Positions 32,969 through 44,490 of a stretch of 64,000 nt of DNA are shown here, one piece after another. Where the stretch lies: positions 49,619,892 to 49,683,891 of the forward strand of contig NC_087069.1 in the NCBI RefSeq assembly GCF_963678635.1, in the 5' to 3' direction. The translations under genes and the position numbers were made by a program. The notes beneath the pieces were generated by a model. That model did no database searches. It saw only the letters and a program-made list of their open reading frames with translations, and had not been told where the DNA came from. This DNA is from Symsagittifera roscoffensis (taxonomy: Eukaryota; Xenacoelomorpha; Acoela; Convolutidae). Numbering within the stretch: position 1 is the first letter of the stretch; every line of letters begins with the position of its first letter.

Positions 32969-33162
32969 ACGTAGTCCCCTACCGAATAAGCTTTTGCACC
33001 AGCTGTTTTCTTGTCAAATGTTTTCCTCTGCCTTGCCTGTGTTCGCTGAGTATTTCGTCTACACAAGTCGTTCAACTCTTGCTGACGTCTAATTTCATCC
33101 TAATGTTGTGTGCTATTGTAAGCTTCCATCACCTGTGGAAGATATCTGTCCCAATCGGTCAT

Positions 33163-33837
33163 TTACCTGGAACAATATAACCTCAGCATCGACACTAACG
33201 TTCGATTCTGCCTTTCCAATAAGCCATCTTTCTGGGGATGGTATGTCGTGGAGTGAGCTTGAGCATATTGTGAGCGTCTCATTAGCTCTTTCGTGAGTTC
33301 TCCTACGAAAGCTGTTCCGTTATCCGATTGAAACGTTATCGGACAACCGTGTCTCGCTATCCACGTATTGATCAGGTGGTCGCACGTCTCCTCCGCTGAG
33401 GTAGTAATGCAGGGAACGGCCTCCGCATACTTCGTGAAATGATCTATCATGACCAAGAATTGATTATAACCGCTGTCTATCATGCATATCTTTTGGTGAT
33501 CTATCTGCACCACCTCGTTGAATTCAGACGACTCGATCGATTGTAAGGGAAATCTCAATTTCCTTGGATCCTTGAACTGTTGGCATGACAGACTTGCTGT
33601 TACCCACTTTTCGCATGCCTTTTTCATTCCAGGCCACTCAGAGCGCTTCAGGATCCTCTGATATACTTTGTCGATCCCCTGATGGCCCATCTGATCATGC
33701 GACCTGAATAAGAGTTCTGTCTGATAGAGTTGCGGCAACACTATCGCGTTATACTTGTATAGGACTTTGTCTTCATCTCTTCTCTTGCAAGCCACAATCC
33801 CCTCCTTGTTCAAGTATAACCTTCCCTCTTTCTGCAT
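33163..33837 (-). pseudogene. pol: Integrase zinc-binding and catalytic core, element B
   Basis: 224 codons. HHCC-type N-terminus (RSHDQMGHQGIDKV...KACEKWVTASLSCQQ), then the D,D(35)E core: VVQIDHQKICM (first Asp), FQSDNGTAFVGEL (second Asp) and LLERQNRTL (Glu). All three acidic residues are present, so this is the best-preserved integrase of the window although the frame ends early. Confidence 0.9.
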
Positions 33838-34104
33838 AAAATACTGTCACAGAATGCGGTAACTGTCTTCCTCGAGGTCTCCTTTGTCCGGAGAACCATT
33901 TTCGATCCACCTTTTCAGATTGCTTGTCATGCGGTCATTTCTCTGCGCTCTTAGAAGATCCGAGGAGTCGGTATCTCGCCTTCAAGTACGTCTTCATGAC
34001 CCTCATCTGAATATTCAATTCATTGGGTTGAACCATCTTAACGCACCAAATCTTTGCCAATGCTGGGTATTCTTCTCGAATGGCTGAAGATCAGTCCTGA
34101 CTAC

Positions 34105-34791
34105 CTATTTTTGTGCCAACAAACTCATCGAACGTTTCGATACCGCTATTGTCTCCAGATCATCCGCTGCGTTATCAAAGACTCTTTCACCTGGTATTAG
34201 GTAGCGATCACTGTCAGGGCCCTGGTATACCTCTCTGTCCAGATCCCTTGCTTGAGTATCCAATAGTAGTGGGTGGATCGCTAGTTCTGACAGTTCCGAT
34301 CCTGAGCTCGAGTTCCTGTCTGAGTAGGTGTCAGTTCCTGAGTTTTGGGAGTTGTCATCTCTTGAACAGTCTGCGACGGAGTCTGCACCATCTCCTGCGT
34401 CAGTTCTGTGCTTTCTTCGCATCCATCTGAACTCCCCGGACAAAACGTTGTTCTCCAGGTTGTGCTTCCCATCAGGAACTTTCTCATCTACATCAGACTC
34501 CCCGGTCAAACTTCCTTGTCCCGGGTGATGTTCTTGAACTCGCTGGCTCTTCTCACCGTTCGTCTCCCCGGACAAACAATCTTGCACCAGGTTTCGTTGA
34601 ACCTTTTCACCTTCTTTATCCTGGTCCACAAAGGTAACGGTTTTCTTTCGCGTATCGTTCTCCTGTTCTTTCCGTCCGTAGGAAGTACTGGTTAAAAGCT
34701 TGTGTGGTATTGAGGATACTAGTTGCTGAACTATTGTCCTACAATCCCTCTCGTTCTCTTTGTGTTGTTGTTTGGGCGGCATGATCTTCAT
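34105..34791 (-). pseudogene. pol: Linker between RNase H and integrase, element B
   Basis: 228 codons, Ser/Asp/Glu-rich, with several repeats of an LSGE/LTGE tetrapeptide (for example QDCLSGETNGE, GSLTGESDVDE, NNVLSGEF). Probably disordered. The right A copy has a shorter and different linker (52548-52826). Confidence 0.55.
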
Positions 34792-34794
34792 CTT

Positions 34795-35570
34795 CTAACT
34801 GACTGTCAGTGATGCCACTGCTGCTGCCCACTCGGGGTCATCTCTGGTCCCTTCTCTCTGTAACAATCTACCAAGCATCCGCATCACTTGCGGTGTGACC
34901 TGCACCGTTTTCTCCAATAATGAGAGGCTGTTAATGTTCCTGCGAGAGAGTTCCTGCTGGACCAGGTTTGAGCGCAGCAACCGATCCAAGGGCACCGGGC
35001 CCTTCTTGGATAGGATCTTTATCTCGGCTGCTTTCTCTACAGGTAACTCAGGATGTCCTGGAATTAGATGTCCAGACTTTTCCAACCATCTCGTCAAGAG
35101 AAGCGCGAATCCTTCCTTATTTCTGCCTGATTGGCCTGCTTCTGTTCCAGTCTTTCATAGAACTCGGTTTTCTTTCTGAGGCTGTCAGCATTCTGGTCTT
35201 TTTCAGGCATCCTGTTCTCGATTATCATGTGGTAGCCATCTAATCTTACTATCCACCTACCAATATAACTCTGACCCATCGAGTATGTCTTCAACCAGGA
35301 TAACGCCCTGTTGTCCACGCGTAACTTTAAGGGAGCGCTCCCCAAGTATGCGCGGTACTTTTACACAAATGTGACTACTGCAAACATTTCTGCTTTTGGT
35401 GCACCATATTTCATCTCAGTGTCACTTAACACCTTACTGCCATATGCTATGGGATGGAGAACGGTTCTCCCATTCCATTCTTGCTCCTGATGCAGTATTC
35501 CCGAGATGGCTACTACTGATGCGTCTGTGTCAAGAACATACATGCCCTTTTCAGTAGGCATGCCCAGCAC
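34795..35570 (-). pseudogene. pol: RNase H and C-terminal extension, element B
   Basis: Frame 35361-35570 has MYVLDTDASVVAISG (first Asp), frame 35094-35345 has LKLRVDNRALSWLKTY (third Asp) and 34795-35097 carries the extension with TRWLEKSGHLIPGHPELP. AEMFAVVTFV provides the Glu. RNase H removes the RNA strand of the RNA:DNA hybrid. Two frameshifts separate the parts. Confidence 0.85.
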
Positions 35571-35627
35571 TGGCGCTTCGCACAGTTCCCGCTTTATATT
35601 CTCAAAGGCCGTTTGAGCTTCATCGCA

Positions 35628-36263
35628 TCATTCGAACTTTTTTCCTTTCTTGCGCATCAGCTTCTGCATTGGATACATTTTGTCTGCATATCCTTTTATG
35701 AACTCACGGTAGTAGTTGGCAAACCCTAGGAAGCTCATGAGCTGTGTGTCCATTCTGGGAGCCTTCCATGTCAACACAGCTTCTACTGCTTCCGGGTCCG
35801 GCCTCACACAATGCCTGTCCACCATTCTTCCCAGGTACTTGATTGAATCCCTAAGAATTTCACATTTCGATGGTTTGCATTTCAAGCCTGCTCTTTTGCA
35901 TGCATCCAAAGACCTCATCGAGCCGATCAATGTGCTCTTCCAGGATCGGTATTGCTATGACTACGTCATCCACGTAACCCATCAGAAGATTCCCGTACTT
36001 CTTGGTCGCTCTGGTCAAAGCCTGAGTCATCAGTCTTTGAAAAGTGGCCGTTGTGTTGCACAAGCCGAAGGTCATCCTCTTCCACTGGTACAACCCAACT
36101 CACACGCAATTCCGGTCTTTTCTCTATCCTTCTTCCACAGAGGGACCTGCCAGAAGGCAGAACCCAAGTCCAATGTGGTGAAGAACTTCGCATCACCAAG
36201 TTTAGAGAGGCTCTCGTCTATTCGCGGTATCGGGTACGCATCTTTTATCGTTACCGCGTTCAA
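35628..36263 (-). pseudogene. pol: Reverse transcriptase, element B
   Basis: Three overlapping frames: 36072-36263 (AYPIPRIDESLSKLGDAKFF, FTTLDLGSAFWQVPL), 35860-36093 (FGLCNTTATFQRLM and the catalytic GYVDDVVIA), 35628-35930 (KYLGRMVDRH, FLGFANYYREFI). YVDD is intact here. A Ty3/gypsy-type RT by motif and by the RNase H and integrase order downstream. Confidence 0.9.
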
Positions 36264-36479
36264 GTAGCGAAAGTCGCAACCAAACCTAAGCTGCCCCCTT
36301 TCTTTTTCGCCATTACTACCTTACAAGCCCATGGCGACTTCGAGGGTTCTATCATGTCCTATTCGAGCAACATTTCTATTTCCGCTCGGCACGCTTCCGG
36401 TTTATGTGGCGTCATTCGTCTTGCGCCTTCCCTATGGGGAACGGCGCTTTCCTCAAGTTCGATATCGTGTTCGACGAAA

Positions 36480-37253
36480 TTACAGCCAACCGATATCCGC
36501 CTTATGTCTTGAAAATACATCCGCGTTCCGATTTAAAACTTCCCGTAGTAGCTCGAAATCTCCCCTGCCTATTTTCCCTTTTAAGTGTTCTATCTCTGGA
36601 AAAACCGGGTTGTCAGACTCTAGTTCATATGACGTGGGGCGTTCCGGAAAATTCGAGCAGCTCGATAAGCCGTCTTCCGTGTCGGACTTCATTGAAAACA
36701 ATTTATTAATAGATTTTAATTTGTTAATCCTTTTAAAAACTTTATTTTTATTGGCATGATAAGGACAGTCTTTCACACTGAATTTCTTCAATTTTTGTGT
36801 CTCTTCATAGTCGGTCCTCATCGGCAAAGCGTAACCAAGCTTCTTTCGACGCTGGATTGAAACCATGGTGTCCAGTGTGTTCAATAACACACTGACACAC
36901 AGTCCGTTTCGCGTTACGGAGAAGCTCCGGCCTAAAATCACTAAGCTTTGACTATTTGGATTTGGTACCAAACAAACCTGTTTACTATCACTTAACGAAT
37001 ATAAATTTCTCATTCTAAAAATTGCTACTACTGCTTGTCCCGGCTGTAGTTTTTTTTTGTCTAAAAAAATTGGTACCATGATTTCATCTGTTATTGTTCT
37101 ATTAATTGGTTTCCTAACATACTTCCGATCCGGGTTCCTAATCCGTATGAGACCGTTGTTCAAGTCGATCATTACGTCAAAATTCCTGACGAAATCTCTG
37201 CCCAAGTTGAAATGGTCGGCGTCGTCCAAATTCTCTACCACCAGGAAGCTCAT
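36480..37253 (-). pseudogene. pol: Protease end and protease-RT spacer, element B
   Basis: 257 codons starting with FLVVENLDD...LGRDFVRNFDVMID, the second half of a retropepsin-like domain, followed by about 200 residues of spacer with ILGRSFSVTRNGLCVSVL and SSCSNFPERPT, both nearly unchanged in the right A copy. The spacer precedes the first RT motif. Confidence 0.75.
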
Positions 37254-37576
37254 CGATATAGCTGCAGCCAGTATGAGATTCGTCGGAATTCGCTTCCCTC
37301 GTGATGCCCATTCTTTCCCAAGTCTTTATCGTCATCACACTCACTAACGCTCCAGTGTCCAGAAGCCCTGTGACTCCGATTTTTATTCCGTTGGTGTCGA
37401 GTAGATGTGCAGTCACATCTGCTTCGTATCCAATGTGTACTGCGTCTTAATCCGTCATGGCCTATCCGGTGGACTTTGAGTTCTTCTTCACCCAGATAAA
37501 TCTGCCCTATTTGGTCACTGTCTGTTGTGACATATGCCCAAGTGTAGATACTGATTCCATATACGTTCAGCATCAC
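37177..37576 (-). pseudogene. pol: Retropepsin-like protease, element B
   Basis: Frame 37177-37416 contains VTGLLDTGALVSVMTIKTW with the DTGA active-site motif; frame 37250-37576 covers the DNA upstream out of register (one frameshift). The protease would cleave the Gag-Pol polyprotein and works as a dimer. Confidence 0.8.
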
Positions 37577-37641
37577 CTGTTACGGTCCATAGACTTCCAC
37601 GTAGCGCCCATGAAGCTTCTTTGTGCGAGGGCCACCCGTTG

Positions 37642-38289
37642 TTAGTAGTCTTGCACCGCTCTCGACTCAGTGCGTGGCTCCACCTGCCTTAGATAATCTG
37701 CATATGTATCCAAATGCATCAAATTGAACTCTGACGGTTCACTCAGATTTCTGATTACCTGGTGTCCCGCTACCGAGATTTTTGGCTTTATTTTGCTTCC
37801 TTGTGGCACCATATCGAACCTCTGCCCGGAGATCACATTAAGTTTCATTTCCTTCGTTTCTTCGTTTTCTGTGGCATCGAAGATATTCAGCTTCTCCTGT
37901 AGTTTCTCATTTTCCAGTTCGAGTTTCACTTTTTGCCCGATCTCTTTCGTTACCAGTTCCTGCTGCACTCTATTTAGAGCGTCCCTTGCGGCTGCCCTAT
38001 AATCAATCTTGAAGTCGTCCGCCGCAGTCACCCGTTCCGGTTCACATGTCTCCTCTGTTACCGCCTGCATTTTCTTCGTTGCCAGCTCTTGCGGTTTTTC
38101 GATTCTGCGCGCCTCCGCTTCACTCAATAGGCGAGCCTTGCTGGCTTTCACATCCGATAAAGCTTCCTCGTGCCTTGGATGCTTGATGTCTGCTACAGCA
38201 TCACAGAATTGCGGACAATCCGATTTAAAATGACCTTCCGAGTTGCAAAAGAAACACCTCGGACCGAATTTTGCAATTACTCCTCTCAT
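37642..38289 (-). pseudogene. pol: Pol N-terminal region with zinc knuckle, element B
   Basis: 215 codons. CFFCNSEGHFKSDC (C-x2-C-x4-H-x4-C) near residue 13, then a long Glu/Lys-rich helix and VISGQRFDMVPQGSKIKP. It overlaps the gag frame by about 65 bp in another frame, as in the right A copy. A second knuckle at the pol start is unusual for gypsy elements. Confidence 0.75.
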
Positions 38290-38878
38290 CTTTTTGCTCG
38301 AGGGTAAAGCCTTTTGCTTTCATGCACTGTTTATCAGCTGGGCATGCTGACACGTGATGGTCCGTCGAACTGCAATTTGCACAAAAGCGTCTCTTGTCTA
38401 TATTGTCCCTCGGTTTGTACCAGTTGTTCCCTTGGTTTGCTGGTACGTTGTTAAAATTGCCATAATTTTTCTTGTAGTATCCAGATCTCGATGGAGGTTT
38501 CAGTAAAAGATATTCTTTTGACTTGAGCCTCAACTCCTCTGGTGTTGGCGCATTGGTTGATAGTGGTATGTAATGTGTTGCTAACATCGTACGAAGTTCA
38601 TCATTCTTCACACCATCGAAAAATATTGAGGCTACCGCCAGATTCATCCTCCTGTTCGACTCGTCCGGTTGGCTACGCCTTCTAAGCATCTCCAAATCGT
38701 CTAGAAACTTATCTATCGTCTTATCTTCTCGTTGCCTCCTTTTCTCGAAGCGCATCATTGCTTGGTGTCCTTGCACCACTGAGCCAAAACGATTTAACAA
38801 AATTTCAAAGATTTTCTCAGCAGTATCCCGATAATATTGCTTTTTGGCCATCACACAGTTTAGGGCTGTCCCTTCCAA
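38225..38878 (-). pseudogene. gag: Gag capsid C-terminal part and first zinc knuckle, element B
   Basis: 217 codons. LNRFGSVVQGHQAMMRFEKR and RQREDKTIDKFLDDLEML are typical of the Ty3/gypsy retrotransposon gag (capsid) domain; CANCSSTDHHVSAC is a C-x2-C-x4-H-x4-C knuckle for RNA packaging. The capsid N-terminal part is out of frame upstream. Confidence 0.8.
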
Positions 38879-38953
38879 GTTACTGGTGAGCGCACTGCAC
38901 TCTTGCCTTTCTGACAGGTCTCTTCCTCAAAATGCAGTTTCAGGAATGTCTCT

Positions 38954-40532
38954 TTAGGAATGTCTCCAAAGACCTGTTAAGGGGGTCAAAGGCTGTGGCC
39001 ATTGCTGTAGCATCTCTTGAGTATCATCGCCCACTGTTAAGGGCTCTGTATTTGGTGCATCCCTACAATCCAAATCGCCGTGACTGTTTCCCCCTTGGCC
39101 CACATGACTCCTCCCTGGGCTCGCATGTCTCCTGTTACCGGAATCACCTCTACCAGTCGCATGTGTGCCTTGCGACGGTCGTTCGTTTGAGGTCTGTCTG
39201 TTCCCTGTTGAACTTGCTCTACTGTTTGGGCCCCAAGTTCTATTATCCCTTGTGGCATAGCCTGATGAACTGCCCATACCTCTAGTGTATCCGTGTATCC
39301 GTATGTCCTCCTTCTTTAATGGTCGTTGAAGTTCAGCCGCGGCTCCCTGCTGGGACCTCCCGAGTTCGGTTCTCCTTCTTTTGGTCGACTCTTGCTGCCT
39401 AGTAGCCCGTCCAACCTATGCATGATAGCGTGAGTTCGCCTCTCCATCATCGCAACTATTTTTGTGTCAAGAGTCCCAAGAGTCTGCTCTCTGCTCTTGT
39501 TGAGTTCTCAACTTCTTTATGTCGTCTCTTAAGCGTAACTCTCTCTGTTCCGCTTCTCATGTCATTCGCGACAAGTTCCTTGCGATGTGCTCGTCTGTTC
39601 TTTCCTTCAAGTGATTTTCGCTTCTATCAACTTCTTGTCTATTGCGGTTTGTTTCTTCCTGCAGACTTTCTCTTTCAACGTGGACTGCTCTTTCTAGTTC
39701 ACTCTTACTTATGGACATATGTTCATTTTGTTCTCTCAAACAATCCACTATGTTGTTCAAGGCTTCCTCTAATGATGCTCCGTTTTCTACTAGTGGCGTC
39801 ACTAGTGGCGGTGTCACCCTGTCGATCCCAGGTAGCTTTGTGCTGCGAGATTCGGCTTTGATTCTCTGCCTCGACGTCTTTTCATTATCCACCTCTGGAT
39901 CCGCCGATGCGTTGCCTAGCCCTATGTTTCTATTCTCCCCAGTTCGCGTCTCCAAATTTGTCAAACTCACAAAGTCTCTTCACTGGCCTGATGTGATTGT
40001 GTCGTTGCTCATCGTTCTCATTGTTTCCAGTCTCTCTATCGGTGTATGCCTCATTCTCCTGGGTCGAACTATTGAGACTGACTCGAGATCCAAAGTTCAC
40101 TTGCTCATCATCGTCCGCTTCTTCCTCCTGGGACTCACCTTCATTTCCTGTATCCACTCCCATGGTGAATGGAAAGATGTTTCCGAAAGTGTTCTTCACT
40201 CTTTCCGAAAACGATGAGCACGTTGCCTGTTTCTCCGTCAAGCCTGCCACCATGGTGTTGTCTGTGGGAGATCTTCTAGTTGCCAAAATTTCAGTAGAGA
40301 TGTCGGACAGTTGGATGGATCTCCTTTTCTAGCATAGCTTTTCGCTCTTCTGAGCACTTTTGACTCCTGGTTTCAACCATTCTGCCTGAAACCGTCTCCC
40401 CTTTGTCGGTCGGGTTTGTGTGATCCGTTCCACAAAAGGGTTGGTCATTGCTTTTCTTTGCTTTTCAGGTATGAATTTCCTGGAGCTATCACCTAGTTTA
40501 GGTACCCTTGACTTGTCTAGACTCATTTTCAA
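38954..40532 (-). pseudogene. gag: Gag N-terminal region, element B
   Basis: Frames 40329-40532, 39930-40286, 39557-39970 and 38954-39277, each shifted from the next. The first contains KSRVPKLG and the second SFSERVKNTFGNIF, matching SFTERLAIMVGMK of the A gag at 47370. The third holds a helical, coiled-coil-like stretch. The fourth is Arg/Ser/Gln-rich. A long helical region before the capsid is shared by both families. Confidence 0.55.
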
Positions 40533-43179
40533 TTTATCACTTCTTACTACCTATACACTCAATTCGATTGCAAGTGTCGTTTTGATCTGACTACTGATAA
40601 AAATAACACAACACAATGAATTCCAAAGGTTTCTACTAAATAGTAACCACGAAACCTTTTATGTTATCAGGGCACAGCGTATATACAACTTATTCCCAAT
40701 AATCGATTGTTAGTCTTAAGATTTGAGAACTAGCACAGTATGATGATATCAGTCAATTTAAAAGATAGTGTATTCACTACCCAATCAAGCACAAACTGAT
40801 GATTTAAAACCAGATATAACAAAAAAAGAATATTTCTATGAACAACGTATGTGAATTGTACTTTTAGTCGGTCGCAACACAATAGTCGAACTTTTTTTTA
40901 TAAAGAAAGAGCTTTCCCTGCTTGGTGCTCATTCAAACAAACAAAAATTGAAGGCAATAATTTTCTCAAGTGGGCGTCTATTGCACCCACCGAGTCTCCT
41001 TTTACCTATCTGCCTTCGGACTGCCCGAGCTAGACCTACTAAAATCCTCAGGGCAGTCACTTTTCTCAAAAACGTTTTGAGTTTCAATCCGCACCAATGA
41101 ATTACACACTCTTTTTTAATTTAGATTTAGTGTCGCGAATATCCGAGTTTGGACCTGTTTGATTTGGTCTGGTCTTTTTTGAAAGGCAAAATACCAGTGC
41201 AGTCACTGGTTCCTAGCCTGTCTCTTGATAACCTAATACCTCTCACTATTATCTTTTCTTCTGTTTACCTAAGTCCTTAAACAAAAATAATACATCTCCG
41301 GGTTGAGAAAAAACAGTACCCTCCGGATTGGCAAAAATAGGACCCCTCCGGATTGGCAAATTTGAGACCCCTCCGGATTGGGACCCCTCCGGATTAGCAA
41401 AAGTAAGACCCCTCCGGATTGGGACCTCTCCGAATTAGGAAAAAACTGGACACCTCGGAATCAGGAAAAATTTGGACCCCTCCTGATTGTGACCCCTCCG
41501 GTTTTGTAAAAATATCTTTTCTGAGACTTCATTGATTTTGAACCTTTACCCCTCGGAATACGTTCCCCGATACTTTTGTGCTGTTTGTATCAACTAGGAA
41601 GGGTATGTGGTCCTTCCCTTGATCCTTCCGGATTGAAGTTAAGCCTTTTATTTGACAATTCACGCTAAAGGTGAAGGGTCTTATCGCTAGCCTAATTAAC
41701 TAGTTAATTTTTGATCTAATGGTACCAAGATCAATTCGATCTGTCCAGTAGTTCCAACGTTATTAGCCAAAACGTCTTTTTTCTAAAGTCAAAAAATTTC
41801 TCTCTTATAGGTTCCACTTAACTTTTTTCGCAATTCTGTTCTTTTCGACCTAAAGTTTTTTGATCCGAGCTCGGAAGGCCTATACTCTTCTATTTCAAGG
41901 CAAAAAACACGATCTAAAAGGCTATAGTTGAAAAAATTTGCAAAAAACTTTGCTATTTGGACCCCTCCGGATTGATGAATCCACTGAATCAAACACGTTA
42001 AGTTCAATTTCTCTGTAATCCGGAGAGCTTTCGGGAAACGGGTCTTAAAACCTGTAGATTCACTAGTGGACGTTGTCCAAACAACTAATTTTACTGTCCT
42101 AACTCAGAAATTTCAAAAAAATTTCTGATTTCATAGTGTTCCGTTTTCTCAAAAATCGCTAAAATTCGGTTTTTGGTACCAAAATAGTTCCAACCACTTC
42201 TGAAATAAACTGAACCAGTTCTACCTTCTATACTAGCACAGTTACAATGTAACTCACTAATTTAGCGCTTTTTTCCGTTTCAAAAATTATCGATATTTCA
42301 AAAATCGCGATTTGAGGGGTAATCAAAATATTGCTATTTTGACCCTAAAAACCGGTCCGCTTACTGTGTTTTTCACTGAAAAACGATATAAGAGTATTAA
42401 TATAGGCTATAAAAGTAATAATATTAGTAATAATATAACCCTCCGGGTTTGTTCAATATCCGAATTAAGGTGCTTAACTCTGATTTTCGCAGTTTGGTGA
42501 AGGGTCACTACAGTGCAGCTTGCTAACGATACCCAACAGTCGATCGTTGTTGTCTTTAAGCCCCTTCTTGTTGCTCCTTGTACTGCTTACCGAATCAGTC
42601 TTCCCCCAATACCCTTCCGGATTGAGCGCAAATCCGCAGACCCTTCCGGACTGAGCGCAAATAAGCATTAACGTTCTTAAATACTCAAATAACCTTACAG
42701 TACAAGCCTCACAAACGGAATACAAAAAAGATCGTAACGATCTTGATCAAAATAAATGCTCGTAACAACAATCTATCTATCAACAACAAACAGGAGGGTC
42801 GGATCACATCTTGTCTGGGGGATGATTTCTACTGATTTTTTACTTTTTCACTGTTTTTTTTTCGGTTATTTTTTCTATTTTTTGTTTTTCTTCGGTACTA
42901 TACTACTTTTTGTTTGGTTTTCTATATATCTTCAAATGTTTTTGGTCACAAACCTCTCAGGCAACGAGGGGACGGCCAATCCCCCCAGCCTTCCTGGAAC
43001 GTGAATTTTTGGTCTTAACTAGCTTAAAAAGCTATTCACGGTAATCCGCAAGGCTTCCGCGTTCCGAACTACCCTTCCTTCCCGGCGGTTAAGGCCTATT
43101 GAGGGCGTTATTATGAGCATCCGCTCGGTGCGAAGTGCTCGTTAACGGTTCTGCCGGTCATGATGTTAAAAAAGAATAG
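40533..43179 (-). other. 5' leader of element B
   Basis: 2.65 kb without gag-like frame. It carries a CCCCTCCGGATT minisatellite (41290-41530) and isolated units at about 41625, 41958, 42604 and 42640. Close to the PBS it has the conserved CTTAAAAAGCTATTCACGGTA block (43024-43044) seen also in both A leaders. Long leaders of this kind may hold packaging signals or an IRES; not tested here. Confidence 0.6.
41290..41530 (-). repeat. Leader minisatellite, CCCCTCCGGATTGG unit, element B
   Basis: About nine imperfect units of 16-26 bp: the core GACCCCTCCGGATTGG followed by a variable A-rich spacer (CAAAAATAG, CAAATTTGA, none). Scattered single units continue to 42655. Position in the leader equals that of the unrelated TGTCCCAAGAC array of family A. 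Confidence 0.85.
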
Positions 43180-43194
43180 CACCCAGGAGCGCCA
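43180..43194 (-). other. Candidate primer-binding site, element B
   Basis: TGGCGCTCCTGGGTG on the minus strand, 12 nt after the end of the 5' LTR (TGTTACA). Shared with both A copies although the LTRs have diverged strongly. The matching tRNA could not be named from the sequence. Confidence 0.5.
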
Positions 43195-43206
43195 TAAAAA
43201 CATCTA

Positions 43207-43568
43207 TGTAACATTCGCCCGGAAGTACATATCGACGGAAAATAAAGTTAGGTTCTAAGACGACTGGCCAACGTCTAAACAGAGCTCTACATGCTTTTCA
43301 CCGTCTCTACCAAAGCCAGTTCTTTTGGTGGTCTTTCTAACATCGGGTCGACAAAAACGTTACTGTTCTCCGGCTTCGATCAGAACGCTCAAACTAACTT
43401 ACTTACATGCAAAATAGTGAGCTCATGGCTGGGTCTCAGTATCCCCAGACCACGAGGTCACTCCTAAAAACAGGGGTACTACTATTTACCATATTACGAT
43501 TGATTTTTTTCCGTAGATAAAAATCATCGAAGATGGATCAACCCTTGCCCCCAACTCCTAGCTTATCA
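43207..43568 (-). repeat. 5' LTR of element B
   Basis: Plus strand TGTAACATTCGCCCGG...CTAGCTTATCA. It aligns collinearly with 16112-16480. No target-site duplication could be seen: bases outside it (TTGTGCC) do not match those outside the other LTR (CTTGAGA). Confidence 0.85.
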
Positions 43569-44012
43569 TTGTGCCAGTCGGTCATATCTGGAAGTTTGAC
43601 CTTGAGGGACACCAATATACGTGATTTTGGAGTGAAGTTTTATTTTTCAAAAATTCGAATGGAGCCTGTCATGCTCAGTTTTCTCGCGACAACTGAAAAC
43701 ATAAAATGAAAAATCAGAACGACCGAATTAACAATTGCGGGAAAGTTGTCAAATATATACAGTGGGAAATCGCTAGTCGCCATTTTCATCAAAGAAAACG
43801 AGAGTAGAGCTGTCCTATCTGATATAGGAGACCATTCGCACAAGAGAGCAGAGCCAAAATCAACTGGATCAGTGTGAACCTTCAACGGAAGGACGGACAA
43901 GTGAAGTCTCCCAATGGTCCAGAGTAAAAACTATATTCTTGAGTTAAAACTTACTTCCCTTGATTGGGACTCATCATTAGAAAACTTCTTGAGTTACGTT
44001 TGATTATATTTA
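43569..44012. other. Junction sequence between elements B and A
   Basis: Non-coding in either strand apart from small chance frames. The first 95 bp are the inverted partner of 1-95. Parts resemble the 3' UTR of B in reverse orientation (ATTCGAATTTTT, GTTCTGATTTTT), which would make this the 3' UTR end of an A-like element lying on the plus strand just before the A LTR. That would imply a tandem LTR arrangement (inference). Confidence 0.4.
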
Positions 44013-44464
44013 TGCCGGAGTCGTTAATTAGTTCAATTACTCTGTGCCGCAAGCGTGCTGCTATGTGAGTACTAAAATTAGTTATCTCGAGTGTGTTTTA
44101 TGATTGTTATGTTGAGATAAGGCGAGTTTTAGGTTGATCCATCTGAAATGGATCAAAGTTCCACTGTCTAATAAAAAGTAACTTAACGGATTGTTCCGAC
44201 CCTGTTTTTAACGGCGTTCTTGTATTTTGGGTATTTTGAGACCTAAGTATGGGAACATTCTTTTTTTCTAGAGTGGGGGGATATTTTGGTAATAGCCTTT
44301 AAGCTGTAACGGGTTCTAGTCTCATGTCGCAAGCGAACCGAATTGGCTCCGACTGTTTTTGAGGTAGAAAAACACAAGAGATAGCGTCCCTGACTCTTGA
44401 GCCAATGGTTATAGGGCCTATTTTTCTTAAGCCTCATATGTGACCGAAGTAGGCGACTGTTACA
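44013..44464 (+). repeat. 5' LTR of right A copy
   Basis: Starts TGCCGGAGTCG, ends GACTGTTACA. Aligns with the reverse complement of 15688-16103. It contains TGATCCATCTGAAATGGATCA (dyad, 44135-44155; shown in full it is 21 bp, with arms TGATCCAT and ATGGATCA). The start is less certain than the end because similarity fades gradually. Confidence 0.65.
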
Positions 44465-44475
44465 TAGTGTTTTTA

Positions 44476-44490
44476 TGGCGCTCCTGGGTG
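44476..44490 (+). other. Candidate primer-binding site, right A copy
   Basis: TGGCGCTCCTGGGTG, 11 nt inside the LTR end. Identical to the B site over 15 bp. Confidence 0.5.

Larger units (their letters stand above)
16112..43568 (-). mobile_element. Family B: 27.5 kb LTR retroelement with gag-pol-macro and ORF3 inside its LTRs
   Basis: Two direct repeats of 369 and 362 bp, both TG...CA, bound a minus-strand series: 5' LTR (43207-43568), PBS, 2.6 kb leader, gag, pol with protease, RT, RNase H and integrase, macro-like domain, spacer, ORF3, 1.3 kb 3' UTR and 3' LTR (16112-16480). Removing a 2.09 kb triplication and an 887 bp duplication leaves about 22.4 kb. LTRs agree at roughly nine in ten positions by eye, and the frames are broken, so the insertion is old. 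No target-site duplication was found. Confidence 0.8.

Noticed and set aside
42312-43004. Short plus-strand frames in the B leader
   Set aside because: No similarity between families and low-complexity composition (Phe-rich from poly-T).
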